64,000 nt of DNA from Nitratireductor pacificus pht-3B (GCF_000300335.1 NZ_AMRM01000002.1:1-64000); one strand, 5' to 3'; shown: positions 21,567-30,376, counted from the stretch's first letter. Program-made: numbers and translations. The notes: generated by a model from the sequence alone, not told the origin.

Positions 21567-22319
21567 ATGAAAATCGTTCGCTTTTCCCATCAGGGCGCCG
21601 CATCCTATGGCCTGCTTGAAGGTGATGCCGTCGCCGTCCTCTCCAGGCCGCCTTTCGACGGCATCGAGAAGACAGGCGAGGTTCTGCCGCTGGACGCGGT
21701 CAGCCTGCTGGCGCCGGTGACGCCGAGCAAGCTCGTCTGCGTGGGGCTGAACTACACGCTGCATGCCGAGGAGTCCGGCGTGCCTGTGCCGGAAGAGCCA
21801 ATGCTGTTCATGTGCGCGCCTTCCGCGATCATCGCCGACGGCGAGGAGATCCAGCTCGACAGCTCGACCGACCGTATCGATTTCGAGGCCGAGATCGGCA
21901 TTGTCGTTGGCCGCAAGGCCCGCAATGTTGCCGCCGACGATGTGGCGGACTACATCTTCGGCTACACCTGCGCCAACGATGTATCGAACCGCGTTCTGCA
22001 GAAGAAGGACGGCCAGTTCACGCGCGCCAAATCCTTCGATACCTACAAGCCCGTGGGTCCCTGCATAGAGACCGATCTCGATCCGGACAATGTCGACATC
22101 AAGCTTTGGCAGAACGGCGAGCTGCGCCAGTCTTCCAACACCAATGACATGATCTTTTCGACCGCGCGGATCTTCGAATTCGTCTCCGGCATCATGACAC
22201 TCGAGCCGGGAGACCTGATCATCACCGGCACCCCGTCCGGCGTCGGGCCGATGGCGTCGGGCGACGAGATCGTCATCGAGATTGAAAAGATCGGCCGGCT
22301 GCGCAGCGTTGTCGCCTGA
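21567..22319 (+). CDS. Fumarylacetoacetate hydrolase (FAH) family protein
   Basis: The 250-residue protein is of the short FAH type. The N-terminal VCVGLNYTLHAEESG segment leads to the metal ligands E107 and E109 in DFEAEIGIVVG and D138 in YTCANDVSNR; the C-terminal LEPGDLIITGTPSGVGP loop is typical. Members hydrolyse or decarboxylate acylpyruvates, hydrate 2-keto-4-pentenoates or dehydrate ketodeoxy sugar acids such as 2,4-didehydro-3-deoxy-L-rhamnonate. With UxaA-like and isomerase genes upstream it may act on a 2-keto-3-deoxy acid. A ribosome site AAGAGG precedes the start, and a strong terminator follows the stop. Confidence 0.9.
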   Translation: MKIVRFSHQGAASYGLLEGDAVAVLSRPPFDGIEKTGEVLPLDAVSLLAPVTPSKLVCVGLNYTLHAEESGVPVPEEPMLFMCAPSAIIADGEEIQLDSSTDRIDFEAEIGIVVGRKARNVAADDVADYIFGYTCANDVSNRVLQKKDGQFTRAKSFDTYKPVGPCIETDLDPDNVDIKLWQNGELRQSSNTNDMIFSTARIFEFVSGIMTLEPGDLIITGTPSGVGPMASGDEIVIEIEKIGRLRSVVA

Positions 22320-22358
22320 GCCATCATTATCGGCTCGGTTCCCGAAAGCCTGATGTTG

Positions 22359-22390
22359 ACGCCCCGCCATGAGCGGGGCGTTTTCGTTTT
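22359..22390. terminator. Strong rho-independent terminator after the PucR-linked operon
   Basis: ACGCCCCGC and GCGGGGCGT form a perfect 9-bp stem with a CATGA loop, followed by TTTCGTTTT. It lies between the FAH gene stop and the convergent dctM end, and may serve both strands. Confidence 0.88.
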
Positions 22391-22400
22391 CCCCTGGGTC

Positions 22401-23672
22401 CTAACGCAGGAGCGCCGTCGGATAGAGCGCCAGCGCTGGAATATAGGTAATGGCCAGGAGCGCGATGATCAGCGCGATGAGGAACGGTCGGATCGCCCGC
22501 ATGAACTGGCCAATGCTGGTGCCCGATATGCCGCAGGTCACATACATCAACACGCCCAGCGGCGGGGTCAGCTGGCCGATGACCAGGTTGATGATCATCA
22601 CGATGCCGAAATGAACGGGATCGATGCCCAGCGTCTGGATCAGCGGCAGCAGGATCGGAACCAGGATGATGATCAGGACGAGTGTTTCCATGAAGGTGCC
22701 AAGCACGAGCAGGATGATGTTGATCAACAGCAGGATCAACATCGGATTGTCCGAGAAGCCGGTCAGAAGCGAAAGCAGTTGCTGCGGCGCCTGACCGATG
22801 GACAGGATCCAGCCGAACGGCGCGGCCGTGGCGGCGATGACGAGGATCGAGGACGTGTCGCGGGCGGCACTCGAGAAGACACGGGGCAGCTCCGTGATCC
22901 GCAAGGTCCGATAGACGACGAGGCCGACCAGAAAAGCGTATGCGGCGGCGATCGCTGCGACCTCGGTCGCCGTGAAGATGCCCATACGAAAGCCGACGAT
23001 GATGATGACCGGCATCAGCAGCGCCCAGGAGGCTTCCAGAAGCGTTCGTCGAAGCTGGTACGCCGAAAATGGTGCGCCTCGACCGAAACCACGGCGGCGC
23101 GTGATGATCGCAACGGTTGCGACCAGCGCGGCCGCGATGACCAGCCCCGGCACGATGCCCGCGACGAACAGATCGCCGATCGACACATTGGCCTGCCATC
23201 CATAGATGACGAGCAGGATCGAGGGAGGAATGATCGGTGCAAGCACCGCGGCAGATGCGGTCAGCCCGACGCTGAAGCCCTTGTCATAACCATGCCTGAT
23301 CATCTGCGGCACGAATACGCGCGTCGTCGCCGCGCAGTCGGCAAGCGACGAGCCGGAGATGCCCGACATGAAGACGTTGGTCAGCACGTTGACATAGGCC
23401 ATGCCGCCGCGGATATGGCCGACCAGCGCGCCGGTCAATGCGAACAGACGCTCCGAGATGCCGGATGCGTTCATCAGGGTTCCAGCCAGGATGAACAACG
23501 GAATGGCAAGCAGCGGGAAGGACTGGACGCCGGCAGTCATCCGCTGCACGGCGATGGTCAGCGGAATCCCCTCGAGCCAGATCACGACGATGGCCGAGGC
23601 GGCGAGCGCATAGGCGGTTGGCACACCGACAAGCAGAAACAGCAGAAGCAGCAGGAGGAGGGAGACGATCAT
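22401..23672 (-). CDS. dctM: TRAP transporter large membrane subunit (DctM), second system
   Basis: The 423-residue membrane protein has the DctM landmarks FPLLAIPLFILAGTLMNASG, MSGISGSSLADCAATTRVFVP and NLVIGQLTPPLGVLMYV. It forms the channel of the second TRAP system of the window. Its start overlaps the dctQ stop by four bases. It is the last gene of a leftward run that includes the mannonate dehydratase operon, and ends at the shared terminator hairpin. Confidence 0.94.
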   Translation of the reverse strand: MIVSLLLLLLLFLLVGVPTAYALAASAIVVIWLEGIPLTIAVQRMTAGVQSFPLLAIPLFILAGTLMNASGISERLFALTGALVGHIRGGMAYVNVLTNVFMSGISGSSLADCAATTRVFVPQMIRHGYDKGFSVGLTASAAVLAPIIPPSILLVIYGWQANVSIGDLFVAGIVPGLVIAAALVATVAIITRRRGFGRGAPFSAYQLRRTLLEASWALLMPVIIIVGFRMGIFTATEVAAIAAAYAFLVGLVVYRTLRITELPRVFSSAARDTSSILVIAATAAPFGWILSIGQAPQQLLSLLTGFSDNPMLILLLINIILLVLGTFMETLVLIIILVPILLPLIQTLGIDPVHFGIVMIINLVIGQLTPPLGVLMYVTCGISGTSIGQFMRAIRPFLIALIIALLAITYIPALALYPTALLR

Positions 23673-24193
23673 GCCACGTCTCCTTCGCTCGCCTGAGCCT
23701 CGATCGTGCTCATCAGAGCCTGGCGCGCCCCGCCGTCAAGGGAGTTGCGGATCACGTGCAAAGCGGCACACATGCTGGTGACGGGGAGCGCCAGCGTGTA
23801 GAAGCCGAAAGTGACATCCATCATCGGTGTACGGTCGCCCCAGGTTGTCCGCACATACTTTAGGCCATAGTAAATCGTTACCAGGAAAACGGCGAGGCAG
23901 ACCAGGATTGCCAACACGGAAGCTGCCAGTTCGTAGCGCGGGGGCAGGACGCGCAGCACCATGTCGATACGGATGTGCTGGTGGGTCGAAAGCGCGGAAC
24001 TCGCGCCGATGAAGACCATCCAGGTAAACAGCATCGTTAACAGTTCTTCCGTCCAGGTAAGCGGCGAACCGAGCACATAGCGGAAGAAGACGGTGGCGGT
24101 CAGGATGACGAAAATGGTGGCCAGTAGCAGCCACAGCGCATGATCTTCGACTTCCCTGACACGGTCATCCAGCCACAGAGTGTACGTTTTCAA
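23669..24193 (-). CDS. dctQ: TRAP transporter small membrane subunit (DctQ), second system
   Basis: The 174-residue protein begins at a TTG with a GGGGAGG ribosome site five bases upstream; the frame runs further upstream but that part is the dctP-dctQ gap with its stem-loop. Four membrane helices and the DctQ motif LGSPLTWTEELLTMLFTWMV followed by HQHIRIDMVLRVLPP are visible. It overlaps dctM by four bases. It works with DctM at the inner membrane. Confidence 0.88.
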   Translation of the reverse strand: MKTYTLWLDDRVREVEDHALWLLLATIFVILTATVFFRYVLGSPLTWTEELLTMLFTWMVFIGASSALSTHQHIRIDMVLRVLPPRYELAASVLAILVCLAVFLVTIYYGLKYVRTTWGDRTPMMDVTFGFYTLALPVTSMCAALHVIRNSLDGGARQALMSTIEAQASEGDVA

Positions 24194-24218
24194 CCTGACC
24201 TCCCCGATGGAAAACGAA

Positions 24219-24244
24219 CGCCGGACCGCGTCAGCGGTCCGGCG
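24219..24244 (-). promoter_or_regulatory. Intercistronic stem-loop between dctP and dctQ (second TRAP operon)
   Basis: CGCCGGACCGC and GCGGTCCGGCG form a perfect 11-bp stem with the 4-base loop GTCA (plus-strand reading), a dozen bases after the dctP stop. It is placed as in the other two TRAP operons. No U tract follows in the minus direction. Confidence 0.65.
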
Positions 24245-24255
24245 CCGAGCGCGGC

Positions 24256-25260
24256 TTACTGCCCGCGGGTCGCTTTGATATTTTCGCGAACGGTCGCAAT
24301 GCGGTCCTCGCCCCACCGTTCGGCGAGAGCTGCGAAGACGGCTTCCGTCGTGACGTCGGCGAAGGCCACCCTGTCGGGGTCATCGATGACGGTGATCTCG
24401 GCCGATGCGGCAATCTCCTTGAGCATGTTTTCTTCCGCCCGCTGCTGAAGGAGCGTCATCTTCGCCGAGGCCGCGCCCACTTCCTCGAGAATGATCCGCT
24501 GGTGGCGCGGATCGAGGCGCGCCATCGAATCCTTGTTCATCAGGATCAGGTTGTTCTGGAGCATGTGACGCGACATAACGATATAGTTCTGAACTTCGTA
24601 GAACTTCCGGGCATAGATGGTCGGAATGGGATTTTCCTGCCCATCGACCGTACCCTGCTGCAGTGCCGTATAGACATCGCTGAAGGGTATCGGCGTCGGT
24701 GCAGCACCGATGCCGCGGATCATCTCCACCCAGACCGGCGATTCCGGAACCCTGATCTTCAGGCCCGCCATATCCTGCGGAGTGCGCACGGGCTTTTCCG
24801 ACAGCGTGAAGTTCCGCCAGCCCCAGTACCAGATTTTGGTCAGCGGGATGATGTTATGCTTCTCTTCCAGTTCATCGAAAGCCGGCTGCATGGCCGCGCC
24901 GGAAATCACGGCCTCGGCCTCAAGCCAGTTTTCCCAGAGAAACGGGGCACTCGGAATTTCCATTGCCGGCACCAGTGTACTGGTGGCGGCCATCGAAGCG
25001 GCAGTCATGTCGAGCACGCCATCGCGGAGCTGCTGCACCATCTCCGTTTCCTTGCCGAGCTGCTCCCCCGGAAAAACCTGGATAGTGACCTCGCCATCCG
25101 TGCGCTCGGCGATCCGGGTGACGAATTCGTCATAGAGTTTGGTCGACATCTCGCCTGCGACATTCGGATGGCCGAAGCGAAGCACGGTTTCCGCCTGAGC
25201 CGCGGTCGCCATCAGCAACGCCGTTGCAACACAGGCGCGGAGCATTTTTTTCCAGATCAT
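24256..25260 (-). CDS. dctP: TRAP transporter solute-binding protein (DctP), second system
   Basis: The 334-residue protein has a signal peptide (MIWKKMLRACVATALLMATA ending at AQA) and the DctP body: LRFGHPN at the mature N terminus, GLKIRVPESPVWVEMIRGIG with the ligand-binding Arg, and YTALQQGTVDGQENPIPTIYA. It binds a carboxylate substrate in the periplasm. It lies 258 bp downstream of the aldehyde dehydrogenase gene in the same direction, so it may be read from the sugar-acid operon or from its own promoter in that gap. Confidence 0.93.
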   Translation of the reverse strand: MIWKKMLRACVATALLMATAAQAETVLRFGHPNVAGEMSTKLYDEFVTRIAERTDGEVTIQVFPGEQLGKETEMVQQLRDGVLDMTAASMAATSTLVPAMEIPSAPFLWENWLEAEAVISGAAMQPAFDELEEKHNIIPLTKIWYWGWRNFTLSEKPVRTPQDMAGLKIRVPESPVWVEMIRGIGAAPTPIPFSDVYTALQQGTVDGQENPIPTIYARKFYEVQNYIVMSRHMLQNNLILMNKDSMARLDPRHQRIILEEVGAASAKMTLLQQRAEENMLKEIAASAEITVIDDPDRVAFADVTTEAVFAALAERWGEDRIATVRENIKATRGQ

Positions 25261-25294
25261 CTACACCTCCCGATTCAATAATTCTCCCAAAGTC

Positions 25295-25327
25295 GGGTCG
25301 GCAGGGACCTCCGTACCCAGCCGACCC
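25295..25327 (-). other. Hairpin in the leader of the second dctP
   Basis: GGGTCGGC and GCCGACCC are an 8-bp inverted repeat with a 17-base loop, 35 bp upstream of dctP and in the gap after the aldehyde dehydrogenase gene. It has no U tract. It could be an attenuator or a processing site. Confidence 0.3.
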
Positions 25328-25518
25328 TCTCCGATCCTATGCAGTGGCTGCCCCAAATCCATTGACCAGAGGGCCGAAAGAGTGGGGTGGTTTTTATGCC
25401 CGAGATACAAGAGCCTCATGTCTTCGGGTCCGAAAGGGAGAAGTTGCGCCGTGGAAGAACCGCCTTGCCTCAACACGAAGATGCCCCGGCCCGCCTCAGG
25501 CCAGGTAGCCAGGAAGTA

Positions 25519-26982
25519 TCACGACGACTGCAGGATCACCGTGCGCAGATCGCTCAGCGCGTCGATGGTCACTGAACCGCCGAGCCGTCCGACCCCGCTG
25601 GATTTGCCGCTTGCGCCCCCAAACGGAATATGGGGCTCCCAGAAGATGCTCGCATCGTTGATGTTGACGATCCCGGTTTGCAGGGCGGACGAGAAATACT
25701 CGGCGCGCTTGAGGCTCCCGGTATAGACCGCCGCGCACAGTCCGTAACGACTGTCGTTCGCGGCTTGCAGGATCGCGTCGTCGTCGTCAAACGACAGGAT
25801 CGGTATGACCGGGCCGAAAGTCTCCTCGCGGTTGAGCAGGCTCCCGGTATCGAGACCGGTCACCACGGTCGGTTCGAAATAGTGAAGGTCGGCATTGCGC
25901 CGATCCCGGCTGCCGCCGCGCAGGATCTCGGCGCCACGGCTCCGGGCATCCGTCATATGCGCTTCGATTTTCTCCAGCACGGCCGCGTTGTTGAGCGGCC
26001 CCATCGTCGTTGCAGGATCGAGCGGATGACCGAGGCGCACCCGGTCGGTTGCCGCGAGCACCTTCTCGACGAAACGGTCATGCACGGATCGGTGAACCAG
26101 AACCCGCTCGGAAGCCGAGCAGATCTGCCCGGCGTTCAGATAGGCGCCGAGTGCTGCCCCCGCCGCTGCGCTGTCGAGATCGGCGTCGTCGAGAACGATC
26201 ACCGGTCCATTGCCGCCCAGTTCGAGAAGCTGGCTCTTTCCGGCGGCAGCACGCGCCACCTTCAGCCCGGTCTCTGGGCTTCCGGTAAAGCAGATCGCAT
26301 CGATGCGGGGATCTTCGGAAAGCGCGGCGCCGGCCTCGGCGCCGTTTCCGATGACGAGGTTCAGCGCGCCGCGCGGCAGGTCTGCTTCAACGAGGACTTC
26401 CATGAAGACTGCGGCGCAGAGCGCGGTCGTCGGGGCAGGCACCCAGACCACGGCATTGCCGGCTGCGAGAGCGGCGGAGATGTATTCGGTGGGGATGTTC
26501 ACCGGAAAGTTCCAAGGCGTGATAACCCCGACGACGCCCTTGGGCACGGCGGAAACGGTCACGCGCTTGCCGGGAGTCGCGGCGCTGGGCATGCGTCCTT
26601 CCTGCCATCGCACAAGTTCGCCGGCATGACGGAAACCTTCGGCTGCGAGGTCCGTCTCGGCCAGCGCCTCGGCGAGGGGTTTGCCCTGGTCCCAGGAAAC
26701 CGCCTCAGCGATCCTTCCCCGAGCGTTGTGGATCGCCTCGCCGATCCGCTGGCAGAGCGCGGCACGGTCCCAAACGCCGAGCTTCGCCATGCGTGCAGCA
26801 CCCGCCCGCGCGGCATCGAGTGCCGCGCTCACCTCCGCCTTGCCGGAGCCGGGCACGGTGCAGAGAAGCCGACCGTCGGCGGGCGCAATGGCCTTGAGAG
26901 GCGCGCGGTCGCATGCACGCCATGCGCCGTCGATGAAGTTTCCCGCCACGCGGTAGGAGGGCGGCGTGAAGGCGGTGGTCAT
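25519..26982 (-). CDS. NAD(P)-dependent aldehyde dehydrogenase
   Basis: The 487-residue protein has the ALDH catalytic set: N158 in PWNFPVNIP, E254 in LELGGNGP and the nucleophile C288 in NAGQICSASERV. The usual cofactor-contacting Lys of the KPSE motif is replaced by V181 (VVWVPAPTTAL), a variant seen in one ALDH subgroup. In this operon the likely substrate is a semialdehyde from a keto-deoxy sugar acid, for example 2,5-dioxopentanoate (alpha-ketoglutarate semialdehyde), but this is inference. Its start overlaps the preceding gene by four bases. It is the last enzyme gene before the second TRAP system. Confidence 0.9.
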   Translation of the reverse strand: MTTAFTPPSYRVAGNFIDGAWRACDRAPLKAIAPADGRLLCTVPGSGKAEVSAALDAARAGAARMAKLGVWDRAALCQRIGEAIHNARGRIAEAVSWDQGKPLAEALAETDLAAEGFRHAGELVRWQEGRMPSAATPGKRVTVSAVPKGVVGVITPWNFPVNIPTEYISAALAAGNAVVWVPAPTTALCAAVFMEVLVEADLPRGALNLVIGNGAEAGAALSEDPRIDAICFTGSPETGLKVARAAAGKSQLLELGGNGPVIVLDDADLDSAAAGAALGAYLNAGQICSASERVLVHRSVHDRFVEKVLAATDRVRLGHPLDPATTMGPLNNAAVLEKIEAHMTDARSRGAEILRGGSRDRRNADLHYFEPTVVTGLDTGSLLNREETFGPVIPILSFDDDDAILQAANDSRYGLCAAVYTGSLKRAEYFSSALQTGIVNINDASIFWEPHIPFGGASGKSSGVGRLGGSVTIDALSDLRTVILQSS

Positions 26983-28094
26983 GGACGGGTCTCCAGCGTG
27001 CAGCTTTCCACGGTCACGGCGTCGAGCCGTGCGATATCCGGAATGGGTGCTTCACCCGCGCCGGCGGGCATGAAGCGGCAGCCTTCCGAAAAGCGCAGGG
27101 GCACCGTGATGTCGCTGTCATAGTGTGCGGCGGTGGGGAACAGGTCGCCCGGATAGGCGAAGTTGGGCAGGCTCGCCAGCGCGATCAGGGCCGACATGCC
27201 GACACCGCTTTCCAGCATCGATCCGACCCAGCAGGGGATCCCCGCATCCCGCGCCATATCGTGAAGGCGAACCGCCGTGGCGATGCCGCCAGTGCGGCCG
27301 ATCTTGATGTTCAGCATGCGGCAGGCGCGAAGCGCCAGCGCCTGCTCGAAATCGTGAACGCTGGTCACGGATTCGTCGAGGCAGACCGGCGTCCCGATCC
27401 GCTCTTGAAGCCAGGCATGGTCGATCAGATCGCGGGTACCGAATGGCTGCTCGATCATGGCGAGCCCGAATCCGTCGAGTTCGCGCATCAGCGCAAGGTC
27501 GTCGCGTCCGTAGCCCGCATTGCAGTCGACATGGAATGTCTGCCGCGGAAAAGTTTCGCAGACGGTCCGGACGACGTCCCGGTCCCAACCGGGCCGGATC
27601 TTGAGTTTGATGCGGCTGAACCCGTCATCGGTGGCTTGTCCCACCTTGTCCAGGAGCATATCCAGGCTGTCCTGCACTCCGAAATCGGCGCCGGCCTCGA
27701 CTGGCTGTTCCTTTCCGCCGAGCAGGGCGGCAAGCGAGATGTTCCGTGCTTGCGCGAACAGGTTCCAGACCGCCATTTCGAGCGCGGACTTGGCGAAGGG
27801 ATTGCCGCGGAACAGATCGAAGAGGGGACCGGCTTCCGCGGGATGTTCGAGGCGTGCGCCCAGAAGCCTGGGCGCCAGGAAGTCACGGGTCACGTGGAAG
27901 CAGGTTCCCGCGGTTTCCGGTGAGTATGTCGGCGCATGGAGAGGGGCTGCCTCGCCCCAGCCGGAATGTTCGCCGGCGCGCACCTCCACGATGATCCCGT
28001 CGATCGAGGGATCTTCTCCATAGGCCGTCCGCCAGGGATAGCGGAGAGGCCGGGCGACGCGGTGGATGCGGACGGTATCGATGCGGAGTGTCAT
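26979..28094 (-). CDS. Enolase-superfamily enzyme, OSBS/N-acylamino-acid-racemase-like
   Basis: The 371-residue protein has the muconate-lactonizing-subgroup catalytic residues: the K163-L-K165 pair, metal ligands D190 (HVDCNAGYG), E215 (MIEQP) and D240 (CLDES), and K264 opposite (NIKIGR). The C-terminal text GSMLESGVGMSALIALASLPNFAYPGD resembles MenC-type o-succinylbenzoate synthases and N-succinylamino acid racemases. Sugar-acid dehydratases of the mandelate racemase subgroup would instead have a His/Asp dyad. It overlaps both neighbours by four bases in an operon with mannonate dehydratase, which makes its real substrate unclear: a racemase or cycloisomerase of a sugar-acid derivative is possible. 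Confidence 0.87.
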   Translation of the reverse strand: MTLRIDTVRIHRVARPLRYPWRTAYGEDPSIDGIIVEVRAGEHSGWGEAAPLHAPTYSPETAGTCFHVTRDFLAPRLLGARLEHPAEAGPLFDLFRGNPFAKSALEMAVWNLFAQARNISLAALLGGKEQPVEAGADFGVQDSLDMLLDKVGQATDDGFSRIKLKIRPGWDRDVVRTVCETFPRQTFHVDCNAGYGRDDLALMRELDGFGLAMIEQPFGTRDLIDHAWLQERIGTPVCLDESVTSVHDFEQALALRACRMLNIKIGRTGGIATAVRLHDMARDAGIPCWVGSMLESGVGMSALIALASLPNFAYPGDLFPTAAHYDSDITVPLRFSEGCRFMPAGAGEAPIPDIARLDAVTVESCTLETRP

Positions 28095-29320
28095 GCAGCG
28101 TCACCCCGCATCCGCTCGATGGCATGGAGCATGCCGCGCAGTTCCGCTGTCGCCTTGGTCATCCCGATGGGCGCATAGCCAGGATTGCCGTCCTGGACGT
28201 CGAGATCGCCGAGAATGTGCTGCCCATGGTCGGCGCGGAAAGGAATGTCGCAGCGCAGCGCGCCCTCTCCGGCGCCACGCCTTGCATGTTCCTCATCGAC
28301 CAGCAGCCGCGCGAGTGCGAAGAGATCGGCCTTGTCGCTCAGATGCTCGGCTTCCTGGAAGCTCCAGCCGGCCTCCGCGTGGTCTTCGAGATGCTCGACG
28401 GCGCGAAGATGCGCATAGTGCACGCGGCCGCGCAGGACCGAAGCGATCTTCACAAGATCGTTCTTTGGCGAGGCGCCGAGCGCGCCGGAGCAGAACAGGA
28501 TGCCGTTCGTGGCCGACGGCACCGCGTCGAACAGCGACTGATAGTCCTCGAGGCAGGACATGATCCTGGGAAGGCCGCAGATTTGCCATGGCGGATCGTC
28601 CGGATGGACGCCCAGCAAGCCTCCCTCGGTTTCAAGAACGTCGCAGACGGCGCCGATGAAATCATAGAGATGCGCGCGATACTCCGCGCGGCCGAGCCGG
28701 TTGTAGTCGGCAAGAAGGGCGCCGAACGCGGACCGGTCATGCCGGCTGTCGCCGCCAGGCAGGCTTGTGGTGAGCATCGACTTCAGTTCGGTGCGACGGG
28801 CGTCGTCCATCGTGTCGTAGCGGTCTTTCGCGGCGGCGAGCACGCGGGGGGAATAGTCGGCCTCGGCGGCGGCCCGGCGGATCAGGAACAGATCGAAGAC
28901 GGTCACGTCGAGCGCGTCATAGGCGACCGTTTCTGCGCCGGTGGGGAGAGGGCGGGTCAACTCTGTGCGCGCCCAGTCGATCAGGGGCATGGCGTTGATC
29001 AGGATGCGCCGCACGCCTTGCCCGCAAAGCCGGCGCACGTTTTCCTGCATCGTCCCGATGTAGCGCCTGGCGTCGCCGCGCCCGAGCTTGATGTCATCGT
29101 GTATCGGGATGCCGCCAAGCACCTCCCAGCGAAGCGTCTGGCCCTCGGCGTTCCGGTGCGCTTCCACCATCTGCCGTCGCTCGGCGATCAGCGCATCCGT
29201 CCACGTGGCGCCGGCGGGTAAATCGCTCAACGAGGTTTCGAGCATAACCGCGCCGGTTTGACCCACCCGCGAAAGCGGCATTGGATCCGAGGGGCCGAAC
29301 CATCTCCAGCTCGACCTCAT
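28091..29320 (-). CDS. uxuA: Mannonate dehydratase
   Basis: The 409-residue protein follows UxuA: GGIPIHDDIKLG near residue 75, INAMPLIDWARTEL, the metal-site segments VHPDDPPWQICGLPRI, FCSGALGA, HLRAVEHLED and FRADHGQH, and the end NPGYAPIGMTKATAELRGM. The His, Cys, His and Asp ligands of the Mn site are all visible. UxuA dehydrates D-mannonate to 2-keto-3-deoxygluconate in the cytoplasm. It lies between an aldolase-type gene and an enolase-superfamily gene with four-base overlaps on both sides. No UxuB or UxaC is present here, so a mannonate-like acid may be imported directly. Confidence 0.9.
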   Translation of the reverse strand: MRSSWRWFGPSDPMPLSRVGQTGAVMLETSLSDLPAGATWTDALIAERRQMVEAHRNAEGQTLRWEVLGGIPIHDDIKLGRGDARRYIGTMQENVRRLCGQGVRRILINAMPLIDWARTELTRPLPTGAETVAYDALDVTVFDLFLIRRAAAEADYSPRVLAAAKDRYDTMDDARRTELKSMLTTSLPGGDSRHDRSAFGALLADYNRLGRAEYRAHLYDFIGAVCDVLETEGGLLGVHPDDPPWQICGLPRIMSCLEDYQSLFDAVPSATNGILFCSGALGASPKNDLVKIASVLRGRVHYAHLRAVEHLEDHAEAGWSFQEAEHLSDKADLFALARLLVDEEHARRGAGEGALRCDIPFRADHGQHILGDLDVQDGNPGYAPIGMTKATAELRGMLHAIERMRGDAA

Positions 29321-30240
29321 GCGGCGGCATCCTTGTGCGCCGCCAGCGCCGCATCGAGGGCCTCGCGGGCCCGTGCAAGCTTTGCATCGGTCGCTGCATG
29401 CTCGGAGGCGGGGACGTCATGAACGGCGCGTCCCATCCGGAAGCCCCGCATCGCAACAGCCTCGCGGAAGGCAATGGGCACCTGGACTGCGTAGAGCGCC
29501 TGGATCAGCTCCATGAGCGACATCTGCAACGTGTTGGCCTCCGCCAGCTTGCCGGCGCGGTACAGGTCGCGGATGCGCACCATGATCTCGGGCACCACGG
29601 CGTTGATGGCGCTCATCGAGCCCGAACCGCCGACCGCCAGGCTGGCGTAAAGCAGTTCCTCGCGGCCGGTCATCAGGCCGATCCGGCGGCCGGTGGCGCG
29701 GATCCTGTCGAGAAAGTGGAGATAATCCACCATCGACCCGCTCGAATCCTTGAGGCCCGCCACGGCGGGGTGCTGCGCAAGTTCGCCGAAGAGCTCCGGC
29801 GTGAGCGGCTGGGCATAGGCAGGAATATTGTACAGCACGATCGGCAGGCCGGCGCCCTCGATCACGTCGCGGAAATACTGGCGCAGATAGGCTGGCTCAA
29901 ACCGATAGTAGATGGGTGGTGGCGCGACGATGCCGTTGCAGCCTGCGTCCCGGGCAATCCTGGCGATGGCCAGGGCGTCCCTGGAGTTTGCCGCAATCGC
30001 GCCCGGCAGGACCTGCGTCCGCCCGGCGGCGCGCGAGGCGACCCGGTTGATCAGCGCTTCCTTCTGCGACAGATCGAGATGCAGGGCCTCGCCGGCCGAA
30101 CCGCAGGGAAAGATCCCGTCGACCCCGGCGTCGCAATAGAAGTCGACAAGCGCGTCGACCGTATCGAGGTCGACGCGGCCACCGCCGTCAAACGGCGTGA
30201 GCATGACGACGAAGACGCCAGAGAAATCCAGTTTCTTCAT
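29317..30240 (-). CDS. DHDPS/N-acetylneuraminate lyase family aldolase or dehydratase
   Basis: The 307-residue protein has the class I aldolase barrel of the DapA family: FPCGSAGEAL (phosphate/carboxylate-binding GTTGE-like loop, residues 45-53), Y137 in YNIPAY and the Schiff-base K164 in AGLKDSSGS. Candidates are 2-keto-3-deoxygluconate aldolase, keto-deoxy sugar acid dehydratase (which would feed the aldehyde dehydrogenase) or N-acetylneuraminate lyase. The start is the ATG at 30240 with a GGAGT ribosome site; a longer frame upstream covers the operator region and is rejected. It is the first gene of the leftward operon and overlaps uxuA by four bases. Confidence 0.88.
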   Translation of the reverse strand: MKKLDFSGVFVVMLTPFDGGGRVDLDTVDALVDFYCDAGVDGIFPCGSAGEALHLDLSQKEALINRVASRAAGRTQVLPGAIAANSRDALAIARIARDAGCNGIVAPPPIYYRFEPAYLRQYFRDVIEGAGLPIVLYNIPAYAQPLTPELFGELAQHPAVAGLKDSSGSMVDYLHFLDRIRATGRRIGLMTGREELLYASLAVGGSGSMSAINAVVPEIMVRIRDLYRAGKLAEANTLQMSLMELIQALYAVQVPIAFREAVAMRGFRMGRAVHDVPASEHAATDAKLARAREALDAALAAHKDAAA

Positions 30241-30297
30241 ATGGTTACTCCGCAATGGATAGGCATTTTTCTGCATGGATCTGCAGGATTGACGATT

Positions 30298-30316
30298 TGG
30301 CATACGTAGTATACCA
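30298..30316. promoter_or_regulatory. Candidate GntR/NanR-type operator between divergent operons
   Basis: TGGCATAC, GTA, GTATACCA is a 19-bp inverted repeat with one mismatch. It lies in the 136-bp gap between the aldolase/uxuA operon (start 30240) and the third dctP (30377). The arms contain GGCATA and, on the minus strand, GGTATA; E. coli NanR is known to bind GGTATA units and UxuR-type regulators bind TTGGTATACCAA-like sites. The regulator encoded at 33199 is the obvious candidate. Confidence 0.6.
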
Positions 30317-30376
30317 ATGCTTTCGACATAGCAAGAGCGCTCGTCGCGTGCTCCAATCCAACCAAGGGGGAAGTTC

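Noticed and set aside
22353-23696. A 447-codon plus-strand frame opposite the second dctM
   Set aside because: Same artefact as above; it would also run through the terminator hairpin at 22359-22390.
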